From assembly GCA_020025915.1 (NCBI GenBank), contig JAHHRH010000013.1, forward strand, positions 1 to 37,181: a stretch of DNA of 37,181 nucleotides, written 5' to 3'. Both the position numbers and the translations under genes were made by a program. Under the pieces are notes generated by a model. The model searched no databases, was not told the origin of the DNA, and saw nothing but the letters and a program-made list of their open reading frames with translations. Below are positions 16,043 to 24,369 of the stretch, one piece after another; the first letter of the stretch is position 1; each line of letters begins with the position of its first letter. This stretch comes from Sutterella sp. (GTDB lineage Bacteria; Pseudomonadota; Gammaproteobacteria; Burkholderiales; Burkholderiaceae_F).

Positions 16043-16618
16043 TTAATCGTAACCAGGCACATGCACGGACTGACCTAAGGCATAGAAGTGGCCACCTGAC
16101 ACATAGTGCAAAGTGCGAAGAGATTCTGGTACATATTCTAAGCACCAACGACCATCCTTAAAGACACGGTCATCTGCCCATGCAGCCACCGCCTCACCAA
16201 TAAAGAGGTCGTACTGTGCTTCATTATGAGGTTCTGGTAACACGCGGAAGACTACCCAAGCGGCGCAACCTTCAACGAGCGGCATCTCAAAGCCATCCGT
16301 CTTGAAGAGCTTGGCACCACTCTTAGCGAGCTTCTCAGCGTCGTCATGCTTACTCACAGCACCCAACTTCATGACCACAGGCGCCGCTTCCACCATTGGA
16401 AGCCCCAACGCAAAATACCCACTCTTTTCGATCAAACCACGCGTGTAATGCGACTTATCCACCACGACCGTCGCTTTAGCAGGCGTCAGATCCAAAGCAC
16501 AAGCCCAAGCGGCCGCCATAACATCTTCGTCACCCTTATGAGCCGCACTCACCAAGGTCGTCGCACCGATATTGAAAAGGCGATAGACGCGATCAGCAGA
16601 AACTGGCTTCAACACCAT
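16043..16618 (-). CDS. Flavin reductase-like FMN-binding split-barrel protein
   Basis: Resembles the flavin reductase/FMN-binding split-barrel family (PF01613-like). The N-terminal half has FNIGATTLVSA, the family's early flavin-site strand, followed by MAAAWACALDLTPAKATVVVD and the ESGYFALGLP-like segment (EKSGYFALGLP). The predicted length is 191 residues, typical for NAD(P)H:flavin oxidoreductases or cysteine/cobalamin-type reductases of this fold. The frame is open to 16765, but I prefer the ATG at 16618, with GGGAG a few bases upstream; the extra N-terminus is arginine-rich and has no family counterpart. Substrate is unknown. It lies upstream of dps, with about 150 nt in between. Confidence 0.72.
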   Translation of the reverse strand: MVLKPVSADRVYRLFNIGATTLVSAAHKGDEDVMAAAWACALDLTPAKATVVVDKSHYTRGLIEKSGYFALGLPMVEAAPVVMKLGAVSKHDDAEKLAKSGAKLFKTDGFEMPLVEGCAAWVVFRVLPEPHNEAQYDLFIGEAVAAWADDRVFKDGRWCLEYVPESLRTLHYVSGGHFYALGQSVHVPGYD

Positions 16619-16857
16619 CAAACTCCCATAGACAAACATCGAATTCATTAAAAACGGGCGAACCGTTAAATGACGATCCGCCCGAAGCGACGAACGATCC
16701 CTTTCGTTCTCACTGTGAACGCGCGCCATGCGAGGATAAGACATGACCCGTTGTCGCAATGCCAAGGTTGCCTGTCGCTTACAACAACCTACCCATTTAT
16801 ATTAATGAGAACCGCTCTCACTGGCAATAGGCGTTACAACTTAAGCACGTCACTCAC

Positions 16858-16894
16858 GAAAAAGCCGTAGATCCCAACTCGAGACCTACGGCTT
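16858..16894 (-). terminator. Terminator after panF
   Basis: On the minus strand, AAGCCGTAG (16886-16894 complement) pairs with CTACGGCTT (16862-16870 complement) and is followed by T's. Confidence 0.75.
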
Positions 16895-16924
16895 GATTTA
16901 CCTTCGAATTGTTTGACTTGAGGC

Positions 16925-18439
16925 TTAGTCTGATAGCTTCTTTGGGAAGAAGAGCGAGAGCGCTTCAGACGGTGCCTTCGGCGTCATCTTCGAGACACCG
17001 ATAAAGAGCACAATGGCCGTGATCATACCTGGCACAATGGCGTGGTAACCACCCACAGGGATCTTGAGGATACTAACCGTCAAGTAAACTGCGATACTAC
17101 CAAGAACACTCGCGAGCGCACCGCCTACGGTAGCGCCACGCCAGAAAAGGCCGCCAATGAGTGGGAGCAAGAAGGCTAGTTCTAAGCCACCAAAGGCAAA
17201 CATATTGATCCAAGCAATGACGTCTAAGGGCTTCAAGGCTAAGATCAAAGCGAGTACACCTAAGCTACCCGTCAAAAGGCGCGTCTTCACGCGTAAACTC
17301 GCTTCATTGGCACCCGCCTTCGGATAGTGGAAGAGAATCAAGTCCTTCACGATGGCTGATGCGGCTGCCAAGAGTAACGAACTCACTGTCGACATCGTTG
17401 CAGCCAGCGGCCCAATCAACGTAATACCAGCCGTCACAGGATCCATGTAGTGCGAAATCAAATACGGGATTACAGCATCGGTCGTTCCGCCCATCTCAGC
17501 GAGCGGCACATTCAACATGCCACGCGCAAAGACACCCAAGGTGGTCATGCCGATCATCAATGCACCACACACCACGGTCGAAACGATCATGGCCTGATGC
17601 AGGTCAGTACTACGACGATAGCTCATGCATCGCACGGCAGACTGTGGCAAACCTAACGTACCAAAGCCCACCAACACCCAGGCAGAGAGCAAAAGCGGAA
17701 TACCTAGGGCACCCCCCGACGTCGGGGTCAAAAGCGTGCCTTCGGAGCCCGGTCCCTTCGGCGCCACGGCCGCCACATTTGCCATCACGTTAGCAAGACC
17801 CTGGCCTTCGTCAAGGATTTCCATCCCTAGAGCACCCATCCCCACCAACATCAAAATGGCACAAACCGTGTCGGTAATCGCAACCGCTCTAAAGCCACCA
17901 AAGGCCGTATAAAGCACGTTGACCGTTCCAAACATGACAAGCCCCCATGCGTAACTCACATTCGCTGCCTTAGAGAAAATCTGCGCGCCCCCGATAAACT
18001 GCCCCACCATCATGGTCGTAAAGAAAACGAGCATCAGAATGGCCAGTAATGTAGCCAATAAGCGCCCAGCTTGGCCGTTACCAAAGCGTGCACGAATCAA
18101 GTCGAGAACCGTAATCGCACCCGCGGCACGAGAAACGATGGCCATCTTTTTGCCGGCCACGCCCAAAATCAAGAATCCTGCAATGATCTGAGGTGCAGCA
18201 AAGACCACCCAACCCAGACCAAATTGCCAGGCGACGCCAGGCCCTGATACAAACGAACTCACCGAGCCATAAGTGGCCACTAAGGTCATGGCAAGCACAA
18301 ACCCCTTAAGACTACGGTCTCCCAAGAAGTACTCACCAGCAAAGTGCTTTTGACGGCCAGCGCGTTCAACCCACAGCGAAAGGCCAATCAAAAAAGCGAG
18401 AAAGAGAACAATCGGTAAAAGAATGAGGAAGGACTGCAT
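16925..18439 (-). CDS. panF: Sodium/pantothenate symporter
   Basis: A solute:sodium symporter of 504 residues with about 13 hydrophobic segments, starting MQSFLILLPIVLFLAFLIG. The early motif VERAGRQKHFAGEYFLGDRS and the segment TLVATYGSVSSFVSGPGVAW are typical of PanF, which imports pantothenate, the precursor of coenzyme A. Assignment is strengthened by the neighbouring yhdT: its stop overlaps the panF start by one base (TAATG), so the two are translationally coupled, as in the yhdT-panF pair of E. coli. A perfect terminator follows at 16858-16894. The supply of coenzyme A fits the acyl-CoA ligases in this window, although they are not adjacent. Confidence 0.88.
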   Translation of the reverse strand: MQSFLILLPIVLFLAFLIGLSLWVERAGRQKHFAGEYFLGDRSLKGFVLAMTLVATYGSVSSFVSGPGVAWQFGLGWVVFAAPQIIAGFLILGVAGKKMAIVSRAAGAITVLDLIRARFGNGQAGRLLATLLAILMLVFFTTMMVGQFIGGAQIFSKAANVSYAWGLVMFGTVNVLYTAFGGFRAVAITDTVCAILMLVGMGALGMEILDEGQGLANVMANVAAVAPKGPGSEGTLLTPTSGGALGIPLLLSAWVLVGFGTLGLPQSAVRCMSYRRSTDLHQAMIVSTVVCGALMIGMTTLGVFARGMLNVPLAEMGGTTDAVIPYLISHYMDPVTAGITLIGPLAATMSTVSSLLLAAASAIVKDLILFHYPKAGANEASLRVKTRLLTGSLGVLALILALKPLDVIAWINMFAFGGLELAFLLPLIGGLFWRGATVGGALASVLGSIAVYLTVSILKIPVGGYHAIVPGMITAIVLFIGVSKMTPKAPSEALSLFFPKKLSD

Positions 18440-18714
18440 TACTTGGCCTCCTCATCTTGACGGTAGGCATCAGCCACTTCGTCGAGGTCAATGTCAGCGA
18501 ACCAACGCTTCACTAACCACAAAACCGCGATCACGGAGAAGAGGTAGCCACCCACGCACGAGGCCATAAACCAAAGCGGCATATGAAGTACCGTATCGGG
18601 CGACTTTTCAAAGATCAGAATGGCAATCCAAAAATAGACCATCGTAAAGACGGCCGCAATGAATGTCGCGACTGCTTCGCGGTGGGAAGCCATAAGTGCT
18701 CGATCGTAGAGCAT
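18439..18714 (-). CDS. yhdT: YhdT-family (DUF997) small membrane protein
   Basis: A short protein with two hydrophobic segments (around FIAAVFTMVYFWIAILIF and ASCVGGYLFSVIAVLWLV), ending in an acidic tail. The family sits directly before panF in many proteobacteria. A longer start at 18762 is possible, but it is preceded by ten T's and no ribosome site. The ATG at 18714 has AAAGGA in front and gives 91 residues, nearer the 80-residue E. coli protein. Function is unknown; a role assisting PanF is inferred from coupling. Confidence 0.82.
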   Translation of the reverse strand: MLYDRALMASHREAVATFIAAVFTMVYFWIAILIFEKSPDTVLHMPLWFMASCVGGYLFSVIAVLWLVKRWFADIDLDEVADAYRQDEEAK

Positions 18715-18764
18715 GCGTCCTTTAAGTGACGACTTAGCGTTTGAAGAAAGACTGGTTGACATTT

Positions 18765-18829
18765 AAAAAAAAAATGAACTTTAGCCAATACGGACAGCAA
18801 ACTCGCTCAAACGCTGTCTGAAGTTCATT
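18765..18829 (-). terminator. Terminator overlapping the stop codon of the uracil-DNA glycosylase gene
   Basis: Read on the minus strand, AATGAACTT pairs with AAGTTCATT (9 bp). An inner GACAGC/GCTGTC stem lies within, and ten T's follow. The outer stem includes the TGA stop of the upstream gene. It separates that cluster from yhdT-panF. Confidence 0.82.
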
Positions 18830-19778
18830 GAGTAAGCTTTTCAAGTGTGATACCTGCATCCGCGATTGCATGCTTGAAAAGGACGAGATCTTCCCATGCC
18901 TTGGCTTTCGCATCAGGCGAACGAAGAAGATAAGAAGGATGGTAGGTAACAATTGCTTTGGTTGTTAAATCACCCACTGTCACTTCATGGACGCGCCCGC
19001 GGCACGACCCAATGGTGACTTCAGGACCCACTTGCAAGAGACTTTGCACAGCAAAGCGACCCATGATCAAAATCACATCAGGACGCACAAGCGCCAACTG
19101 GCGACGTAAGAAGGCCACGCAGCAATTCACTTCAGTAGGTGCCGGGTTACGATTTCCGGGCGGACGACATTTCAACACATTCATGATGGCAATATCACGA
19201 TTGCGTTCTACGCCGACACTTTCGAGCATCTGCGTGAGGAGTTGTCCAGATTTACCCACAAAAGGTATACCTTGAAGGTCTTCTTCGCTACCAGGCGCCT
19301 CACCCACAAGCGCAATACGCACCCCTGGTCCGCCTTCCGCAAAGACCACATGTTGACGACTCTTTGACATCGAGCAGCACGAACACGTCTTCGCAAGTGC
19401 TTCTAACGAGCCCCAGTCGGCATTCGGAATGGCTTGCGCCAATGCAGGATCCATTTCGAGTTTTGCCGGTTGAGGCGTGACGGGGGTGACAGGTTGTATA
19501 GGCGTCGTAGGGCGCAAATGGGCAGGATTAGCCGATGCACGCATGCTGTGCGCCCCTTCAAAGGGCGCACTCGGCGTTTCGGCCGTCGGCATACTAGGCC
19601 TTGCCACCAATGAACCCGTCGTCATCGAAGGACGCACAGGGGCGGAGTTTGGTGTCGGTGTGTGTTCACGGCGAAGTAACGCAGTTTCAGCCAACGTCAC
19701 ATCTTCCGTTTCTCGCAGAATCCACTGTGGACCAATCTCTAAAGCATCCCAAACTTGGCTTTCACTGACGCTAAGCAT
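18825..19778 (-). CDS. Uracil-DNA glycosylase, family 4/5 type
   Basis: Excises uracil from DNA for base excision repair. The C-terminal ~200 residues carry the family motifs: GEAPGSEED at about 178-186, NVLKCRPPGNRNP and the YHPSYLLR catalytic loop. Cysteines in CSCCSMSKSRQ, CRPP and EVNCC can ligate the [4Fe-4S] cluster of this family. The first ~120 residues are low-complexity and proline/threonine/serine-rich with no recognisable domain, making the protein (317 residues) longer than the ~200-residue core enzyme. It is the last gene of tsaB-rimI-udg: its ATG is 2 nt after the rimI stop. Confidence 0.88.
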   Translation of the reverse strand: MLSVSESQVWDALEIGPQWILRETEDVTLAETALLRREHTPTPNSAPVRPSMTTGSLVARPSMPTAETPSAPFEGAHSMRASANPAHLRPTTPIQPVTPVTPQPAKLEMDPALAQAIPNADWGSLEALAKTCSCCSMSKSRQHVVFAEGGPGVRIALVGEAPGSEEDLQGIPFVGKSGQLLTQMLESVGVERNRDIAIMNVLKCRPPGNRNPAPTEVNCCVAFLRRQLALVRPDVILIMGRFAVQSLLQVGPEVTIGSCRGRVHEVTVGDLTTKAIVTYHPSYLLRSPDAKAKAWEDLVLFKHAIADAGITLEKLTQ

Positions 19779-19780
19779 GC

Positions 19781-20239
19781 TTAGCCTCCGAATTCACGGG
19801 TCATTAATACCGCATGTTCTCGACCTTCAGCTGTGCGGTAATAGTTTTTGCGAAGTCCGACACGCGCAAAGTCACTCGACTCATAAAGACGAATGGCTCG
19901 CACATTGGATTCACGAACTTCTAAGTGGCAACGCGTGCAATTGTCATTTTGCATGCATATAAGCATGTGGTTAAGCATCGCGCGACCATAGCCTTTCCCT
20001 TGATCGTCGGGTCTCACGCCAATCGTCAAGAGTTCAGCTTCATCCAGGACTGGCATCACGACCGCCCAGGCTTGAATCGTATCGTCATTGTCGACCATGA
20101 CTTCACAAGACCACCCGTTTTTAGGGACGTCAAGAAAATCCCCAGCCGTCCAAGGCGTAGGTTCGACTAAAGCTTCAAGGCGAGCGAGTTCAACCTCGTC
20201 GCCAGCACGGTAGGTTCGAAAAGTATGGGACGGTGTCAC
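19781..20239 (-). CDS. rimI: Ribosomal-protein-S18-alanine N-acetyltransferase
   Basis: A 152-residue GNAT acetyltransferase. The acetyl-CoA loop is RPDDQGKGYGRAM at about residues 77-89. The LEVRESNVRAIRLYESSDF segment and the KNYY tail are RimI hallmarks. RimI acetylates the N-terminus of ribosomal protein S18. Its ATG overlaps the stop of tsaB by 4 nt (ATGA), and udg follows 2 nt later, so all three are co-transcribed. The pairing of rimI with tsaB is common in proteobacteria. Confidence 0.9.
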   Translation of the reverse strand: MTPSHTFRTYRAGDEVELARLEALVEPTPWTAGDFLDVPKNGWSCEVMVDNDDTIQAWAVVMPVLDEAELLTIGVRPDDQGKGYGRAMLNHMLICMQNDNCTRCHLEVRESNVRAIRLYESSDFARVGLRKNYYRTAEGREHAVLMTREFGG

Positions 20240-20961
20240 AAACGCTCTCCTCGAGCACGTTCCTGCATGGTCAAAGCCACACGATCGCGCACATAAAGGG
20301 GCGAAGCTAAAGAAGGCATCACGGTACGGCCTTCGGCTTCAGCCACAAAGCCAAGCTTTGCGACCGACAAAATCATGTCTGCGGGGACTGTATAGCGCGG
20401 CAGCGTATTGGGTAACTGCATCTCGTCTGCATAGACCGTTTGCGCAGACCCACAAAGTGCATCCGCATTCGCGGCATCAAGCCAAGCGGCCGCGTCTTCG
20501 GGTTTGACGAGTTGCGGCGGCAAAACTTCTTTGAGTCCACGCGCATCATCCGTGACTTCATAAAGGGCGCTATAGGCTTCGTGCATACGGGCGTCATTCA
20601 TCACGGCTAAACGCGTACCCACGGCTAAGCCTTCAGCCTTGGCCGTTACGCTTGCGTCCGCTTCCAAATTACCGATGCAAGCCACCTGCGTCTGCAGTGC
20701 CCAAGCAATCCCTTGCGCCACACCACAGGCGACACGCAGTCCTGTAAAGCTACCCGGGCCAGCGCCAAACGCCGTCAAGGCAACATCAGATTTGCTCGCA
20801 CCACACTCCGCCAACAATTCATCAATCATGGCAAGGATGCGTTCAGCATGGCGATTACCCACGGCCTCAGATTTCCAAGCACAGGCTTGACCATCACGAC
20901 TTAAAAGGGCTGCACTGCACTGCTGATGTGCGGTATCGATAGCAAGAATAAAGGAAGGCAT
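20236..20961 (-). CDS. tsaB: tRNA threonylcarbamoyladenosine biosynthesis protein TsaB
   Basis: A paralogue of the TsaD catalytic subunit needed to make N6-threonylcarbamoyladenosine at position 37 of ANN-decoding tRNAs. The 241 residues begin with ILAIDTAHQQCSAALL, the ASKHA-type phosphate loop, and contain the family motif FGAGPGSFTGLRV at about 65-77. It has no metal-binding histidines of the TsaD kind, as expected. It overlaps rimI by 4 nt and starts the three-gene cluster. The ribosome site is weak. Confidence 0.93.
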   Translation of the reverse strand: MPSFILAIDTAHQQCSAALLSRDGQACAWKSEAVGNRHAERILAMIDELLAECGASKSDVALTAFGAGPGSFTGLRVACGVAQGIAWALQTQVACIGNLEADASVTAKAEGLAVGTRLAVMNDARMHEAYSALYEVTDDARGLKEVLPPQLVKPEDAAAWLDAANADALCGSAQTVYADEMQLPNTLPRYTVPADMILSVAKLGFVAEAEGRTVMPSLASPLYVRDRVALTMQERARGERL

Positions 20962-21093
20962 TTTGTGTTTCTTTGAACGCGCACCGATGGCGCAACTAAT
21001 GTGCGGCTCATTATACCATCGAGGGTGATACGGTCAGTCTTATAAAACTAGACCCAACCGCAACCATCGAACCTCTAAAGAACCTATCAATAC

Positions 21094-21125
21094 GAAAAAG
21101 GCGAGCACCTTGTTTGATGTTCGCC
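21094..21125 (-). terminator. Terminator after the small exported protein gene
   Basis: Minus-strand GGCGA pairs with TCGCC (21121-21125 and 21100-21104), extended by four further pairs after one mismatch and followed by five T's (21095-21099). Confidence 0.7.
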
Positions 21126-21171
21126 CCAAAATTTGACTTCAATGTTGTCAGCTTAACGCATTGGCGTGCTG

Positions 21172-21621
21172 TTACTTGCTCTCAGCCGTATGCGTGCCGC
21201 CCGAATAAGCATGACGTCCGACACGCTGCACATGAAACTCTTTAATTTGTTTACGTAAGAGCATGCGCTCTTCGCGATGCAACTTGCGCGTTTCGTGATT
21301 CGCCGCTTTTTGAACCTGTTGGCTACAGAAACGCTGACGCAACCGTTCACGCTCATTCACCGACAAGTGTTCGCGCAACTCGTTTCGTTCGGCTTGCCCC
21401 ATGCTACGCCAGTGCATCGCACGTGAGACTTCGTCAAGGTACGGCCAAATTTCAGCACGGTCGTCGGCAGACATGTGATTCCACGTCATCACACAGGGCG
21501 CAGTGCCCTTGTCGGCACACACGTCATTTTTAGTCAAATCGACCGAGGACGCTCCCGTTGTCATGGCACCGACCGAACCGCACCCTAAACACAATAGCAA
21601 GATAAAAGCGCTGTGACGCAT
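21172..21621 (-). CDS. Small exported DUF3106-like protein
   Basis: From the ATG at 21621 (GGA 7 nt upstream) this is 149 residues with a typical signal peptide (MRHSAFILLLCLGCGSVGA), probably cleaved after VGA. The mature part has WNHMSADDRAEIWPYLDEV, then a similar RSMGQAERNELREHLSVNE and ERERLRQRF. This is a repeated W/M-S-x2-(D/E)-R helical pattern like that of the poorly characterised DUF3106 proteins of betaproteobacteria. The C-terminus is strongly basic. Function is unknown. It is monocistronic on the minus strand, divergent from ompR. The frame extends to 21741, but that region lacks a ribosome site and would bury the signal peptide. Confidence 0.68.
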   Translation of the reverse strand: MRHSAFILLLCLGCGSVGAMTTGASSVDLTKNDVCADKGTAPCVMTWNHMSADDRAEIWPYLDEVSRAMHWRSMGQAERNELREHLSVNERERLRQRFCSQQVQKAANHETRKLHREERMLLRKQIKEFHVQRVGRHAYSGGTHTAESK

Positions 21622-22025
21622 ATACGTTTCCGTCAAAATCTCTGCAAGGACTATAGCAGTTTTAGGACTACATCTCCTCACAGCGTTTCCATGTTGATCC
21701 ATGAAAGGCGCATTCTTGGTACGGGTTTCCACCAGCCACACATCTGCTTAGCGGCATAGAGCCATCTAAGCCATCCGCCTTTCTAACTTAACCTCAATAC
21801 TACATTCCCTTGAAAATAAAGGGCGAAACGAGAATAAGCGAGCTGTTAACAACCCCGCAAATTTGTAACATGATTTTGTTTTTACCCCACAACCTATTTG
21901 TAACAGGCGACAATAGATTCAACAAATAAAGCGTACGATGTACGCAACAGGGCTTTCTTGAGTCACAAAGCAATGGGCTTTACACTCAAACAAAGCCTCT
22001 ATCTCTTCTTTATGGAGAAATTAAA
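21622..22025. other. Intergenic region between the divergent exported-protein gene and ompR
   Basis: About 400 bases without a gene. The ompR-proximal half is AT-rich and holds two identical ATTTGTAACA repeats (21861-21905) and a GTTAACA element at about 21844-21851. I saw no further recognisable signals. Confidence 0.5.
21861..21905 (+). promoter_or_regulatory. Candidate OmpR binding repeats upstream of ompR
   Basis: ATTTGTAACA occurs at 21861-21870 and 21896-21905. This core resembles the GnAACA half-sites of enterobacterial OmpR boxes, and the spacing of 35 bp is about three turns. Located 120-165 bp before the ompR start, they may mediate autoregulation. This is inference from a motif match. 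Confidence 0.42.
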
Positions 22026-22745
22026 GTGGAACGTACTCCTAAGATCCTCGTTGTTGATGACGACCCGCGCCTTCGTGACCTTTTGCGTCGCTACCTCGGT
22101 GAAAACGGCTTCCAGGTTTTCGTGAGCGAAAACGGGGCTGCCATGAATCGCCTTTGGGTACGCGAACGCTTTGATGCATTAATTCTTGACTTGATGATGC
22201 CCGGTGAAGACGGCTTGCAGATTTTGCGTCGCCTCCGTGCCGCAAAGGACACGACGCCGGTCATCATGTTGACGGCTCGCGGCGAAGAAGTCGACCGTAT
22301 TGTGGGTCTTGAACTTGGCGCCGACGACTACATCGCCAAGCCCTTTAACCCGCGCGAACTCTTGGCTCGTGTGCATGCTGTGCTTCGCCGACGTCCAGCT
22401 GGTGACGCCCCGGGTGCACCGTCCTTAGAAACCGAAACAGTTCGCTTTGGCGAATTCGAACTCGACTTGAGCACGCGTGTTCTCAAGAAGAATGGCGAAC
22501 CGCAGCCATTGACGACGGGGGAATTTGCTGTACTGAAGGCCTTTGCTCGCCATCCGCGTCAGCCGCTCTCTCGCGACAAGCTCATGGAAATGGCTCGCGG
22601 CCGTGAATACGAAGCCTTTGACCGTTCGCTTGACGTTCAGGTTTCTCGTCTTCGTAAGTTGATCGAACCCGATCCTTCTAAGCCGCGTTACCTCCAGACA
22701 GTTTGGGGTCTTGGTTACGTCTTTATTCCGGATGGTCACAACTAA
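22026..22745 (+). CDS. ompR: OmpR-family response regulator
   Basis: A response regulator of 239 residues with a receiver domain and a winged-helix DNA-binding domain. The receiver shows the acidic pair at D11/D12, the phospho-acceptor D55 in LILDLMMPGEDG, T83 and K105. The C-terminal half carries the OmpR/PhoB signature, including LTTGEFAVLKAF and the VWGLGYVF ending. It starts at GTG with a GGAGA ribosome site. The sensor kinase gene follows on the same strand, making this the expected osmo- and envelope-sensing OmpR/EnvZ pair. A strong terminator lies between them, so envZ is presumably expressed separately or by partial readthrough. Confidence 0.93.
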   Translation: MERTPKILVVDDDPRLRDLLRRYLGENGFQVFVSENGAAMNRLWVRERFDALILDLMMPGEDGLQILRRLRAAKDTTPVIMLTARGEEVDRIVGLELGADDYIAKPFNPRELLARVHAVLRRRPAGDAPGAPSLETETVRFGEFELDLSTRVLKKNGEPQPLTTGEFAVLKAFARHPRQPLSRDKLMEMARGREYEAFDRSLDVQVSRLRKLIEPDPSKPRYLQTVWGLGYVFIPDGHN

Positions 22746-22774
22746 TTAGACAGATCACAAACGTCTACAAATTT

Positions 22775-22807
22775 GGGCTCTTCCTCGCAAAAGGAAGAGC
22801 CCTTTTT
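22775..22807 (+). terminator. Terminator between ompR and envZ
   Basis: A perfect 10-bp stem, GGGCTCTTCC (22775-22784) with GGAAGAGCCC (22793-22802), has an 8-nt loop and is followed by five T's. It is an intrinsic terminator within a pair of genes that usually overlap. Confidence 0.85.
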
Positions 22808-22868
22808 CGTAAGAAGTCGGTAAACTCTTACCTATCAGAGAACCTCTCTATTCAGTCGGATTACTCTC

Positions 22869-24299
22869 ATGCTTTCGCTAAGCCGCAATCATCGCCCTAG
22901 TCTTTTCTGGCGAACCTTTATTTTGTTGTGCGGCCTGATTTTTTTCAGTGTCGTCGGTTGGCTTCAAAGTTTTAGAGTCTTGTCTGAGCTCCCTTATTCT
23001 CAAGGGGTTGCTCAACACATTGTCTCTACTGCCAACCTCACTAAATATGCTCTAGTCACAGCAGACCCACTCTTTCGCGTGGATCTCCTGAAGTTGCTCG
23101 CTGCGCGTGAAGGGCTTTTACTTTCACCGCGTGAACCAACCGACCGTGTTCAAGTCCTACCAGGGGACGGCTTTAACGGCCTCATTGAACAATTGGTTAA
23201 GCATTCGTTAGGCACTGATACCGTTTTAGCCTCGAGCGTCAATGACGTGGCTGGTCTTTGGGTCTCAGTCGACATCGATGGCGATGCCTATTGGATGCAA
23301 ACCGATAGTGGCATCTTGGATCCACCCTTGGGAACTGCCTGGCTTTGGTGGGCACTGGCTGCCTGCTTAGCGAGCCTTTTTGGCGCAACGCTTTTAACGC
23401 GTCACGTCATTGATCCGCTTGCCAAACTCTCGCTTGTGGCTACGCAGCTTGGTCAAGGCAAGGTTCCAGCCCCCTTACCTGAGGACGCAGGCACCGCCGA
23501 AATCCAAGCCGTGAACATGAGTTTTAACCACATGGTGCAAGATTTACGCCGTATGGAAGCAGACCGTGAGCTTTTGTTGGCGGGCGTCAGCCACGACTTA
23601 CGTACCCCTATCACGCGTTTACGTCTTGAAGTCGAATTAGCGGACCTCCCTGAAGACTCTCGCGCCGCCATGGTGAGTGACTTGGAACAGATGGAAAACA
23701 TCGTGAATCAGTTCCTCTCCTACGCTCGCCATAGTCATGAAGAGCAAGAATTGGTCAATTTGGGCGAAGCTGTTGAAGCAGCCATGTCAAATGCTCGCTT
23801 GTCCAACGACACCTCAATTAAGGTCACAAGTTCGATTGCGCCTAACGTCTTTGTGATGGCGCCTCCCTTGGAACTCTCGCGTGCGGTGCAGAACCTCTTT
23901 ACGAACGCCATGCGTTATGGCCGCAGTGACGACGGTATTTTACGTCTCCACGTGACCGCTGACCTTGCTCGCGACGGCAAAAATGCAGTGCTCGCCGTGG
24001 GTGACGAAGGGGCAGGCTTACCTGCTGCTGAACGCGAACGCGTGATGCGCCCCTTTGAGCGCGGTGAAAGTGCACGTAGCGGCGTGACAGGCACGGGGTT
24101 AGGACTAGCCATTGTTGAACGCATTGTTCGTCGTTCTGGCGGTAGCGTTCAGCTTGATGACATGACACCACACGGGTTACTCGTTCGTGTGATCTTCCCG
24201 GTCACCGATCCTAAAACCCACAAATCTCGTGAGCAAAAACTAGCTCGAGAACAAGAAAAGCTTGAGAAGAAGATGCTCAAAGGACAGCAGAAGAACTAA
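22869..24299 (+). CDS. envZ: EnvZ-like osmosensor histidine kinase
   Basis: An inner-membrane sensor kinase of 476 residues. The first transmembrane segment is at about residues 14-32, followed by a periplasmic domain of roughly 120 residues and a second segment at about 156-177. The HAMP region comes next, with the phospho-acceptor H242 in LLLAGVSHDLRTPITRLRLE. The HATPase part has N-box LFTNAMRYG, the VGDEGAGLP box and GTGLGLAIV. The C-terminus is lysine-rich (KSREQKLAREQEKLEKKM), longer than in E. coli EnvZ. It phosphorylates and dephosphorylates OmpR. A terminator precedes it and the ribosome site is weak, suggesting low expression. It shares a bidirectional terminator with ispDF. Confidence 0.9.
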   Translation: MLSLSRNHRPSLFWRTFILLCGLIFFSVVGWLQSFRVLSELPYSQGVAQHIVSTANLTKYALVTADPLFRVDLLKLLAAREGLLLSPREPTDRVQVLPGDGFNGLIEQLVKHSLGTDTVLASSVNDVAGLWVSVDIDGDAYWMQTDSGILDPPLGTAWLWWALAACLASLFGATLLTRHVIDPLAKLSLVATQLGQGKVPAPLPEDAGTAEIQAVNMSFNHMVQDLRRMEADRELLLAGVSHDLRTPITRLRLEVELADLPEDSRAAMVSDLEQMENIVNQFLSYARHSHEEQELVNLGEAVEAAMSNARLSNDTSIKVTSSIAPNVFVMAPPLELSRAVQNLFTNAMRYGRSDDGILRLHVTADLARDGKNAVLAVGDEGAGLPAAERERVMRPFERGESARSGVTGTGLGLAIVERIVRRSGGSVQLDDMTPHGLLVRVIFPVTDPKTHKSREQKLAREQEKLEKKMLKGQQKN

Positions 24300-24312
24300 A
24301 AAGGTTCATTGA

Positions 24313-24349
24313 AAAAAGGGTTGCTCGACTGATACGGGCAACCCTTTTT
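24313..24349. terminator. Bidirectional terminator between envZ and ispDF
   Basis: A 12-bp stem, AAAAAGGGTTGC (24313-24324) with GCAACCCTTTTT (24338-24349), is symmetrical in A and T runs, so it can serve both convergent genes. Confidence 0.87.
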
Positions 24350-24369
24350 GATGTTTTAAACGAAAGGCA

